A stretch of DNA of 6,104 nt from JBBQSF01 sp038214085. Lineage in GTDB: Bacteria > Bacteroidota > Bacteroidia > Bacteroidales > CG2-30-32-10. The notes beneath the pieces were generated by a model. It was not told the origin of the DNA and ran no database searches. It saw only the letters and a program-made list of their open reading frames with translations. Made by a program: the position numbers and the translations under genes. Below, piece after piece: positions 1-5,448 of the stretch. The DNA lies in NCBI GenBank assembly GCA_038214085.1, contig JBBQSF010000154.1:1-6104 (forward strand), given 5' to 3'. Within the stretch, counting starts at the first letter, position 1, and every line of letters starts with the position of its first letter.

Positions 1-21
1 ACACAAATTAAAGTAAAACAA

Positions 22-381
22 ATGATTAGACAGTACGAAGCCGTTTTCATTATGACTCCCGTTTTATCTGATGAACAGATGAAGGAAACGGTAAGCAAGT
101 TCCACAAGTTCCTTGTTGACAAAGGGGCTACAATTATTAATTCCGACAACTGGGGCCTTCGCAAGTTGGCTTATCCTATCCAGAAAAAATCGACCGGTTT
201 TTATCACCAGTTCGAATTTCATGCTGAAGGTAAGCTTATCAACGACTTCGAAATAGCCATGAAACGTGAAGAGCGTATTCTTCGCTTCCTCACCGTTGTT
301 CTCGACAAACACGCTGTTGCTTACAGCGAAAAACGTCGTGCCAGGAAAGCTGCGAAAGCAGAAGAAAAAGTACAGGCATAA
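22..381 (+). CDS. rpsF: 30S ribosomal protein bS6
   Basis: bS6 is a small-subunit protein that pairs with bS18 and binds the central domain of 16S rRNA on the platform. The 119-residue length is slightly above the family norm. Seen in the protein: the opening RQYEAVFIMTP strand, the conserved WGLRKLAYPI segment at residues 44-53, the REERILRFLTV strand near 82-92, and a basic, alanine-rich tail from 103 (EKRRARKAAKAEEK). The ATG at 22 follows an A-rich leader with no Shine-Dalgarno site, which is usual in Bacteroidota. It is first in an operon with rpsR 24 bases downstream and rplI after that. Only 21 bases of leader are in the window, so the promoter and any bS6:bS18-binding autoregulatory leader RNA, known in other bacteria, cannot be judged. 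Confidence 0.97.
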   Translation: MIRQYEAVFIMTPVLSDEQMKETVSKFHKFLVDKGATIINSDNWGLRKLAYPIQKKSTGFYHQFEFHAEGKLINDFEIAMKREERILRFLTVVLDKHAVAYSEKRRARKAAKAEEKVQA

Positions 382-405
382 TTGTAACCCACAAAAATCA
401 GAAAA

Positions 406-678
406 ATGGCCACACAAGGAAATTCGGATATCAAATACCTGACTCCCATTACGGTTGATGTCAAAAAGAAAAAATATTGCCGTTTCAAAAAGAGCGGAAT
501 AAAATACATTGATTACAAGGATGCAGACTTCTTGCTCAAGTTTATCAATGAGCAGGGTAAGATTTTACCACGCCGGTTAACCGGAACAAGTACCAAGTAC
601 CAGCGCAAGGTAGCCCAGGCTGTTAAACGCGCACGTCACTTGTCGCTATTACCTTATGTTGCAGACTTATTAAAATAA
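406..678 (+). CDS. rpsR: 30S ribosomal protein bS18
   Basis: bS18 forms a heterodimer with bS6 on the 30S platform. The protein has 90 residues, including an N-terminal extension of about 20 residues. The family core is plain: KKYCRFKKSGIKYIDYKD at about 22-39, FINEQGKILPRRLTGTS at 46-62, then QRKVAQAVKRARHL at 66-79 and the closing PYVADLLK. There is one cysteine, Cys25. The ATG at 406 follows an A-rich spacer (CAAAAATCAGAAAA) without a Shine-Dalgarno site. rplI starts 12 bases after the stop codon. From published Bacteroidota ribosome structures, as I recall them, bS18 together with bS6 and bS21 occludes the 3' end of 16S rRNA, which is relevant to the Shine-Dalgarno site just after this gene. 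Confidence 0.97.
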   Translation: MATQGNSDIKYLTPITVDVKKKKYCRFKKSGIKYIDYKDADFLLKFINEQGKILPRRLTGTSTKYQRKVAQAVKRARHLSLLPYVADLLK

Positions 679-679
679 C

Positions 680-685
680 AGGAGG
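680..685 (+). promoter_or_regulatory. Strong Shine-Dalgarno site for rplI
   Basis: AGGAGG lies one base after the rpsR stop codon and five bases (CAGAA) before the rplI ATG at 691, which is optimal spacing. It matches the canonical anti-Shine-Dalgarno core perfectly and fixes the rplI start. No comparable site precedes rpsF, rpsR, the methyltransferase, the small membrane protein or the helicase. Most Bacteroidota genes lack such sites because their ribosomes mask the anti-Shine-Dalgarno, so this is an exception worth noting. Confidence 0.8.
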
Positions 686-690
686 CAGAA

Positions 691-1140
691 ATGGAAATTA
701 TACTCAAAAAAGATGTAGCCGAATTAGGTTACGCACATGATGTGGTAACTGTTAAAGACGGCTTTGCCCGCAATTATCTCATTCCACAGGGACAGGCTGT
801 AATGGCAACCGAACCTAACAGGAAGATTAATGCCGAAGACCTCCGTCAGAAATCATTCAAAGCACAGAAAACCCGCAAGGAAGCTGAATTGGTAGCTAAA
901 TCACTCGAAAACATTACAGTGAAAATCGGAGCTAAAGCAGCTGAAACCGGAAAAATATACGGATCAGTTAATGCTATCCAGATTGCTGATGCTTTAAGAG
1001 ATCAATTCAAGATAGATATCGACCGCAAGAAAATTCATGTTGACGGTGAATCAATCAAAGAAATTGGTAACTATACTGCAAGCATCCGCTTACACAAAGA
1101 GATTCAGGTTGCAATCAATTTTGAAGTTGTAGCTGAATAA
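691..1140 (+). CDS. rplI: 50S ribosomal protein bL9
   Basis: bL9 is the elongated large-subunit protein that binds 23S rRNA near the L1 stalk with its N-terminal domain and reaches toward a neighbouring ribosome with its C-terminal domain. The length of 149 residues is standard. Seen: the N-terminal rRNA-binding domain at 1-45 with MEIILKKDVAELG and the DGFARNYLIPQG signature at 23-34; a long charged connecting helix at about 45-75; and the C-terminal domain with GKIYGSVN at 87-94 (the usual form is LFGSVT) and DRKKIHV at 111-117. It is last in the operon, with an intrinsic terminator 34 bases after the stop codon. Its initiation context carries a strong Shine-Dalgarno site, unlike rpsF and rpsR. 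Confidence 0.97.
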   Translation: MEIILKKDVAELGYAHDVVTVKDGFARNYLIPQGQAVMATEPNRKINAEDLRQKSFKAQKTRKEAELVAKSLENITVKIGAKAAETGKIYGSVNAIQIADALRDQFKIDIDRKKIHVDGESIKEIGNYTASIRLHKEIQVAINFEVVAE

Positions 1141-1174
1141 TCTAAACACATTGCAACGAAATATTTGCTAATTT

Positions 1175-1201
1175 AATCCCGGCTAAACCCGGGATTTTTT
1201 T
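1175..1201 (+). terminator. Intrinsic terminator of the rpsF-rpsR-rplI operon
   Basis: A perfect 8-bp stem (AATCCCGG at 1175-1182 pairs with CCGGGATT at 1189-1196) has a 6-base loop (CTAAAC) and runs into seven T residues at 1195-1201. The position, 34 bases after the rplI stop, fits the end of the ribosomal-protein operon. The hairpin ends only 25 bases before the start of the methyltransferase gene. Confidence 0.9.
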
Positions 1202-1226
1202 ATGTATAGTGTTAACGACAAAATAC

Positions 1227-2012
1227 ATGCTGTCACACAACCAGACTAAGTACATCAATTCACTGAAAATTAAAAAATTCAGGCAACACCATAAAGTCTT
1301 TATTATCGAAGGCGAAAAAGGTGTTGATGAACTGCTCCGAAGCTCATTAAACATAGTAAAAATATACGCCCTGGCAGAATGGATTGATAACAACACTTCG
1401 CTGTTAAAAGGCAGGGATATCGATCTGCAGGAAATAACAACTGTCGAACTCAAAAAAGTAACTGACCTTGTTACGCCTAACCAGGTATTGGCAATCGCCG
1501 GGATACCGGAAACTACCATTCCCAAACCATCTGAACTAACCGGAATGATGCTTGCACTCGATGGAATCCGTGATCCGGGAAATATGGGAACTATGATACG
1601 TACAGCCGATTGGTTCGGAATCAATAAAATCATTTGTTCATCCGACTCAGTTGATATGTACAATCCTAAAGTAGTCCAAGCAACCATGGGATCGTTCAGC
1701 AGGGTAAATGTAATTTATACTGACCTTCAAAATTATTTTAAAGAATTATCTTCCGAAATAGCAGTATTCGGAGCATTACTCCAAGGCCCTGATATTACTA
1801 AAAAAACGTTTACCCGTCCAGGTATCATACTGATTGGCAGCGAGTCACACGGAATATCGAAATCACTTATTCCATATATCAATGAGCCACTACATATTCC
1901 AAGGTTTTCGGAATCCGAAACCAAAAATTATGCTGAATCATTAAATGCATCAATAGCCAATGGAATTATATGTTTCGAAATATGCAAACAACTTTTCAAA
2001 AAGAATTTTTGA
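1227..2012 (+). CDS. TrmH/SpoU-family RNA 2'-O-methyltransferase
   Basis: The enzyme should transfer a methyl group from S-adenosylmethionine to a ribose 2'-OH in rRNA or tRNA, as the SPOUT-class TrmH family does. It has 261 residues from the ATG at 1227. A GTG at 1209 would add six residues, but MLSHNQTKYINSL at the ATG matches the usual family N-terminus. Residues 1-95 form a substrate-binding, L30e-like domain (FIIEGEKGVDELL). The catalytic domain carries motif 1 as N119-M-G-TMI-R125, motif 2 as GSESHG at 204-209, and motif 3 around ESLNASIAN near 237-245; all are intact, so the enzyme is probably active and has the trefoil-knot SAM site. The target base cannot be read from sequence. RlmB-like 23S rRNA methylation is one possibility and tRNA another. 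The gene follows the ribosomal operon on the same strand but lies beyond its terminator. Confidence 0.92.
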   Translation: MLSHNQTKYINSLKIKKFRQHHKVFIIEGEKGVDELLRSSLNIVKIYALAEWIDNNTSLLKGRDIDLQEITTVELKKVTDLVTPNQVLAIAGIPETTIPKPSELTGMMLALDGIRDPGNMGTMIRTADWFGINKIICSSDSVDMYNPKVVQATMGSFSRVNVIYTDLQNYFKELSSEIAVFGALLQGPDITKKTFTRPGIILIGSESHGISKSLIPYINEPLHIPRFSESETKNYAESLNASIANGIICFEICKQLFKKNF

Positions 2013-2028
2013 TTTCTTAGGTATTTTA

Positions 2029-2060
2029 TGTGGAATTCACTAATTTTTTGCTTACATTTG
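2029..2060 (+). promoter_or_regulatory. Bacteroidota-type promoter for the 505-residue regulator gene
   Basis: TACATTTG at 2053-2060 is a perfect match to the Bacteroidota -7 element TAnnTTTG. A weak -33 element, TGTG at 2029-2032 (consensus TTTG), lies 20 bases upstream, which is the expected spacing. Transcription would begin near 2066-2068, giving a leader of about 20 bases before the GTG at 2087. The -7 match is strong and the -33 match is only partial. Confidence 0.55.
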
Positions 2061-2073
2061 TATGTTTAACATA
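2061..2073. promoter_or_regulatory. Operator-like dyad at the predicted transcription start
   Basis: TATGTT (2061-2066) and AACATA (2068-2073) form a perfect 6-bp inverted repeat around one central T. It directly abuts the -7 element and covers the predicted start site, a position where a bound protein would block initiation. Because the next gene encodes a DNA-binding protein, autoregulation is an inference. A chance dyad in AT-rich DNA cannot be excluded. Confidence 0.35.
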
Positions 2074-2086
2074 AAGCAAAAATATC

Positions 2087-3604
2087 GTGGCCCCATTATC
2101 GAAATTAATTAATTATCATATAGAGGAACTGAAAAGGATGGAAAACCTTTCAGAAAGAACCAAAAATGTATGTATTGAGGGTTCCCTCGATACATTGTTC
2201 AAAATCCTCTATTACTATCTGGAACAGAACACTTTCCGTGATATAAGGAATTGTGGTTTGAAAACTGACATGGAGTTAATTACCCTTTCGAAGAAATATC
2301 TTGGTATCTCCGGACTCACCCTGGAAGATCTGAGGATGAATGAACCCTTGCTTGGATTTGAGGATTTTAAGCTTTTTTGTTATGTGAATTTTAAAGTCCC
2401 CTCGGATGTAACCGAATCCTATAAAGATTCATTTATCTCAAAGGAATTTCCGCTCTTTAGTTATATACAAACCATGATCAAATATATTTTAAATGATCGT
2501 GAGCAATATATTTTTAATAATAATTACGGTTTCCTCAAGAAATCGCAGAAACGCACACTGCAAGCCATTGGCGATCATTACAGTATCACCCGCGAAAGGG
2601 TTCGCCAGATATCACAAAAAGTACCGGATAAAGTATATACAGCCATAACCAAGATATCCCATCGTTTTGTAAATATCGACAAACACTTTGATTACGGACT
2701 TGATCTGAAAAAGGAAATTATTGTTATCAACCATGACCTGGTTGAACAGATCAACAAGAAGGAGAATTTAACGTATACCGGCAAACTTTACTCACTCGTA
2801 TTCTCCGGAATGTTTCAGCGCTATTTTATCAGCACTCAGAGCATTGAAAATACCTATCAGCATTATTACCTGGTGAGCAGGAAATACAAAGAAGTGTTCG
2901 ATTTTAAAGCATTTATAAATGATATGGAAGAACGCAACTCAGTGCGTATGGTTAATGACATCCCCGTTGACCTTCTCGAATATCTTAACCATTTTGTATT
3001 GCCAGGGCAAATAGTAAACGACAGGCTGAAGCAAATTTGCAAACGTATGGCCACTGAAGAGTTTGGCCTTGGATATGATAAGACTAACATTATTTTCAGG
3101 AGAAATTCTCTGGTTAAACTTTCAGAACATATTATCAGTATACTGGCCGCTGTCGGACGTCCTATGAAACTTACCGAAATATGTAAAGAACTGAAAACCC
3201 GATCAAAACGAATTCCACCAAATATTGAATCTTTACGGTCTTCCATTTTGAGTATTGAAGAGGTTGCCGCTATTGGTAAAACCAGCACTTATGCTCTCAA
3301 AGAATGGGATACAGTTAAAACCGGCACTATAAAAGAACTGGTCAAAGAATTCCTGGAATCATCGGCTGAGCCAAAACATATTTCGGAAATAACTGTTTAC
3401 GTTAATAAGTTCAGAAAGACAACTGACAAAAATATACTCTCAAATCTGAAACTTGATAAAACAAATACCTATGTGTTTTTCAAACTCGGGTACATCGGAT
3501 TGAAATACAAACAATACAAAAACATACAGATTCAGAGTGATAAGAAAAACCGGGGCCGAAAACCTAAATCCTATATGGATGACAGCCAGTTGAGCCTTAT
3601 CTGA
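2087..3604 (+). CDS. Multi-domain DNA-binding protein: alpha-CTD-like, sigma region 4-like and two winged helices
   Basis: Probable transcription-associated DNA-binding protein of 505 residues; its target is unknown. Residues 20-70 look like the helix-hairpin-helix domain of the RNA polymerase alpha C-terminus: LSERTKNVC at 21-29, then TFRDIRNCGLKTDMEL, comparable to the alpha-CTD NLGKKSLTEI turn. Residues about 157-180 match sigma-70 region 4.2 (TLQAIGDHYSITRERVRQIS). Residues 345-408 resemble a HARE-HTH or RNAP-delta-like winged helix (AAVGRPMKLTEICKEL ... STYALKEW), and 412-475 repeat that pattern (AEPKHISEITVYV ... GYIGLKYK). A basic tail, KKNRGRKPK at 486-494, is AT-hook-like. No sigma regions 2 or 3 are present, so it is not an ordinary sigma factor. 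The GTG at 2087 is the first start possible after an in-frame stop at 2072; an ATG at 2138 would delete 17 residues. The domain calls come from reading the sequence and are likely but untested; that the gene is real is nearly certain. Confidence 0.85.
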   Translation: MAPLSKLINYHIEELKRMENLSERTKNVCIEGSLDTLFKILYYYLEQNTFRDIRNCGLKTDMELITLSKKYLGISGLTLEDLRMNEPLLGFEDFKLFCYVNFKVPSDVTESYKDSFISKEFPLFSYIQTMIKYILNDREQYIFNNNYGFLKKSQKRTLQAIGDHYSITRERVRQISQKVPDKVYTAITKISHRFVNIDKHFDYGLDLKKEIIVINHDLVEQINKKENLTYTGKLYSLVFSGMFQRYFISTQSIENTYQHYYLVSRKYKEVFDFKAFINDMEERNSVRMVNDIPVDLLEYLNHFVLPGQIVNDRLKQICKRMATEEFGLGYDKTNIIFRRNSLVKLSEHIISILAAVGRPMKLTEICKELKTRSKRIPPNIESLRSSILSIEEVAAIGKTSTYALKEWDTVKTGTIKELVKEFLESSAEPKHISEITVYVNKFRKTTDKNILSNLKLDKTNTYVFFKLGYIGLKYKQYKNIQIQSDKKNRGRKPKSYMDDSQLSLI

Positions 3605-3634
3605 CAATTTCCCGATGAAGAGATAAACACATCA

Positions 3635-3666
3635 TTTGAAATACAAAACTTAAGCACCTCAATTTT
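3635..3666 (+). promoter_or_regulatory. Weak candidate promoter for the small membrane protein gene
   Basis: TTTG at 3635-3638 and TCAATTTT at 3659-3666 are separated by 20 bases, like the -33 and -7 elements of Bacteroidota promoters. The -7 box departs from TAnnTTTG at two positions. A separate promoter for the downstream gene is plausible, but read-through from the regulator gene is equally possible because no terminator is visible in 3605-3682. Confidence 0.25.
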
Positions 3667-3682
3667 AAAATAAAAGTTCATA

Positions 3683-3865
3683 ATGCTAAAATTAATTCTT
3701 GTTGCCGTTGTTCTCTTAGGCTTGGCATTTGCAGGTATTGCAATAAAAATGTTTTTCATTAAAGATTCTGTATTCACCAAATCGTGCAGCAGTGTTGATC
3801 CCAATACCGGTCAGCGACTTGGTTGTAGTTGCGGAGGCGACGAAACCTCATGTGATAACGGCTGA
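3683..3865 (+). CDS. Small membrane protein with four cysteines, NqrM-like
   Basis: This 60-residue protein has one N-terminal transmembrane helix (residues 3-25, LKLILVAVVLLGLAFAGIAI) followed by a short soluble tail with cysteines at 35, 48, 50 and 57. The layout of one helix, then SC soon after the membrane and a closing CxC...C cluster, resembles NqrM (DUF539). NqrM is a membrane-bound factor needed to mature the Na+-translocating NADH:quinone oxidoreductase and is thought to supply its Fe centre. No nqr or apbE gene is in the window, so the assignment rests on this pattern alone; an unrelated small Cys-rich membrane protein is the alternative. The ATG at 3683 follows an A-rich leader without a Shine-Dalgarno site, and a terminator lies 22 bases past the stop. 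Both the length and the absence of a cleavage motif suit an anchored protein. Confidence 0.75.
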   Translation: MLKLILVAVVLLGLAFAGIAIKMFFIKDSVFTKSCSSVDPNTGQRLGCSCGGDETSCDNG

Positions 3866-3887
3866 TGCCAGAATATGAAAATAAATG

Positions 3888-3915
3888 AAAAAGCTACTGA
3901 CAGGTAGCTTTTTTT
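3888..3915 (+). terminator. Intrinsic terminator after the NqrM-like gene
   Basis: AAAAAGCTAC at 3888-3897 pairs perfectly with GTAGCTTTTT at 3904-3913 across a 6-base loop (TGACAG), and the T run extends from 3909 to 3915. The A-rich 5' arm means it may also act on minus-strand transcription, though no minus-strand gene ends here. It separates the small membrane protein from the helicase. Confidence 0.85.
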
Positions 3916-4066
3916 ATGAGTATCCAGGAAATATATGGCTGTCAATTGAACCTGACTTCGATTTCATATCAGTGAAACATTTTGCCACATTTTGGTCAGG
4001 GGAAGCATGCATACCTGATTACAAAGCGTTTTACCGTACCTTTGCCAATTCATTAATAAATCCACT
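3916..4066 (+). other. Gap before the helicase gene with an open but unconvincing reading frame
   Basis: No recognised gene lies in these 151 bases. A frame open from an ATG at 3885 to a TGA at 4068-4070 runs through it, but its first ten codons are the terminator hairpin itself, so that start is not credible. The rest, which includes NIWLSIEPDFDFISV, reads as plausible protein but has no ATG of its own; a GTG at 3972 is the only common alternative start noticed. The frame's TGA overlaps the helicase TTG start (TTGA at 4067-4070). TACCTTTG at 4037-4044 fits the -7 promoter consensus TAnnTTTG. Confidence 0.4.
4037..4044 (+). promoter_or_regulatory. Candidate -7 element for the helicase gene
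   Basis: TACCTTTG matches TAnnTTTG exactly. It would place the transcription start near 4051, about 16 bases before the TTG start codon. No TTTG or TTG element is found 19-21 bases upstream, so the -33 half is missing and the call is weak. The gene does need its own promoter, because a terminator stands at 3888-3915. Confidence 0.3.
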
Positions 4067-5374
4067 TTGATTAAAAAAATTCTTCAGACGCTGAGTATAG
4101 AAGTGCTGAACACTATGCAGCTTGCATCAATTGAAGCTATCGCAAAGCATAAAGTTGTTATTTTACTATCACCAACAGGTTCTGGAAAAACGCTTGCTTT
4201 CCTGTTACCCCTTTTAAAAGATCTTGAAAAAGGCAACAATACTGTTCAGACTCTCATATTGACACCTTCGCGCGAATTAGCTCTGCAAATAGAAGATGTT
4301 TTTAAATCGATGAATACCGGCTTTAAAGTGAGTTGTTGCTATGGTGGGCATAAAATGAGTGTTGAGCTAAATAATCTAAAGGAACCTCCTGCCATACTAA
4401 TCGGAACACCCGGAAGAGTGCTGGATCATATTTCAAGAGGGAATTTTACAACTGAAGGTATCCATACACTTGTACTCGATGAGTTTGACAAATCGCTCGA
4501 ACTGGGATTTCAGCAGGAAATGTCATCTATCATTGAAACATTAAGTGCAGTTAAAAAACGCATCCTGACTTCGGCTACGAAAGCACTCGAAATACCTGAT
4601 TTTACAGGCATAAATAAACCAATTGTTCTTGATTATTTAAATGAAGCCCAGACAATAAAAGGGCTGCGAGGTAATATTGTAAGATCGGATCATAAAGATA
4701 AGCTTTCAGCCTTGTTCCAATTGTTATGTATGATAGGTGGAGAACAGACACTGGTATTTTGCAATCACCGTGAAGCTGCTCAACGTGTGAGCGATTCGTT
4801 AACAGACAGTTCGGTTGTAAATGAGTATTTTCATGGAGGACTGGAACAGCATATCCGCGAACGTGTTTTGGGCAAATTCAGGAACGGAAGCTGCAACATA
4901 CTGGTTTGCACCGATCTGGCTTCACGTGGACTTGACATTCCCGAAATAAAACATGTTATCCATTACCATTTACCTGCCAATGAAGAAGGATATATCCATC
5001 GTAATGGCCGCACAGCCCGTATGAATGCCGAAGGAGATTCATACCTGATTTTAAGCGCTGACGAAACTGTGCCTGCCTATATAAAAGACGAACTCAATAT
5101 CGTTGAATTGCCTGATACCAGAATTTTACCGCCAAAACCTGTATGGGGAACCTTATATATCGGCAAAGGTAAAAAGGACAAACTGAATAAGGTTGACATT
5201 GTCGGCTTCCTGATGCAGAAAGGAAACCTCAAAAAAGACGAAATCGGTCTGATTGAAGTCAAGGATTTCTTTTCATATGTTGCTGTAAAACGAACAAAAA
5301 TCAGAGAATTACTCAGAACGGTTCGTGATGAAAAGATAAAAAACAGGAAGACGGTGATTGAGGAATGCGATTAG
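4067..5374 (+). CDS. DbpA-like DEAD-box ATP-dependent RNA helicase
   Basis: This 435-residue protein is an ATP-dependent RNA helicase. The RecA-like domains contain motif I SPTGSGKT (35-42), Ia PSRELA (67-72), Ib TPGR (114-117), motif II DEFD (138-141, in place of DEAD), motif III SAT (169-171), motif IV LVFCN (229-233), motif V TDLASRGLDIP (282-292) and motif VI HRNGRTAR (311-318). Residues 359-430 match the DbpA RNA-binding domain (GTLYIGKGKKDKLNKVDIVGF, then FFSYVAV). In Escherichia coli that domain binds hairpin 92 of 23S rRNA during 50S assembly, so a similar role is likely. The TTG at 4067 is chosen because it keeps the Q-motif helix (LSIEVLNTMQ) upstream of motif I. The only upstream room ends at a stop at 4016, and an ATG at 4115 would cut into this region. 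The start is uncertain; the function is not. Confidence 0.93.
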   Translation: MIKKILQTLSIEVLNTMQLASIEAIAKHKVVILLSPTGSGKTLAFLLPLLKDLEKGNNTVQTLILTPSRELALQIEDVFKSMNTGFKVSCCYGGHKMSVELNNLKEPPAILIGTPGRVLDHISRGNFTTEGIHTLVLDEFDKSLELGFQQEMSSIIETLSAVKKRILTSATKALEIPDFTGINKPIVLDYLNEAQTIKGLRGNIVRSDHKDKLSALFQLLCMIGGEQTLVFCNHREAAQRVSDSLTDSSVVNEYFHGGLEQHIRERVLGKFRNGSCNILVCTDLASRGLDIPEIKHVIHYHLPANEEGYIHRNGRTARMNAEGDSYLILSADETVPAYIKDELNIVELPDTRILPPKPVWGTLYIGKGKKDKLNKVDIVGFLMQKGNLKKDEIGLIEVKDFFSYVAVKRTKIRELLRTVRDEKIKNRKTVIEECD

Positions 5375-5378
5375 AGGT

Positions 5379-5435
5379 TTTGTGCAGATGGCAAAGCCCA
5401 ATTAAGTACTTAAGCCACAAATTTTATAACATCTG
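5379..5435. repeat. Nested inverted repeats between the convergent genes
   Basis: The gap between the helicase stop and the minus-strand gene holds a perfect 12-bp palindrome, TTAAGTACTTAA (5402-5413). Around it are two longer-range inverted repeats: TTTGTG (5379-5384) with CACAAA (5416-5421), and CAGATG (5385-5390) with CATCTG (5430-5435). These two stems cross and cannot form together. No GC-rich hairpin with a T run is seen, so how either convergent transcript ends is not evident. The repeats may be a weak terminator, a protein site or chance. Confidence 0.4.
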
Positions 5436-5448
5436 AAATGCCTCGATT

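Noticed and set aside
1..21. bS6:bS18-binding autoregulatory leader RNA
   Set aside because: Only 21 bases of leader are in the window and no structured motif can be judged.
64..417. Minus-strand open frame of 117 codons across rpsF
   Set aside because: It is antisense to a certain ribosomal protein gene and has no recognisable domain.
1209..1226. GTG start giving six extra residues on the methyltransferase
   Set aside because: The ATG at 1227 fits the family N-terminus (MLSHNQTKYI), and the GTG would sit only seven bases after the terminator T run.
1142..1687. Minus-strand open frame of 181 codons across the methyltransferase gene
   Set aside because: The + strand has an intact SPOUT enzyme with all three motifs, and the minus frame would run into the terminator and shows no family features.
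2866..3288. Minus-strand open frame of 140 codons inside the regulator gene
   Set aside because: It is antisense to a long gene with recognisable domains and looks like a shadow frame.
2087..3604. Full sigma factor
   Set aside because: Only a region 4.2-like helix-turn-helix is present. Regions 2 and 3, needed for -10 recognition and core binding, are not seen.
3571..3804. Minus-strand open frame of 77 codons over the regulator end and the small membrane protein
   Set aside because: It overlaps two better-supported genes and has no motif.
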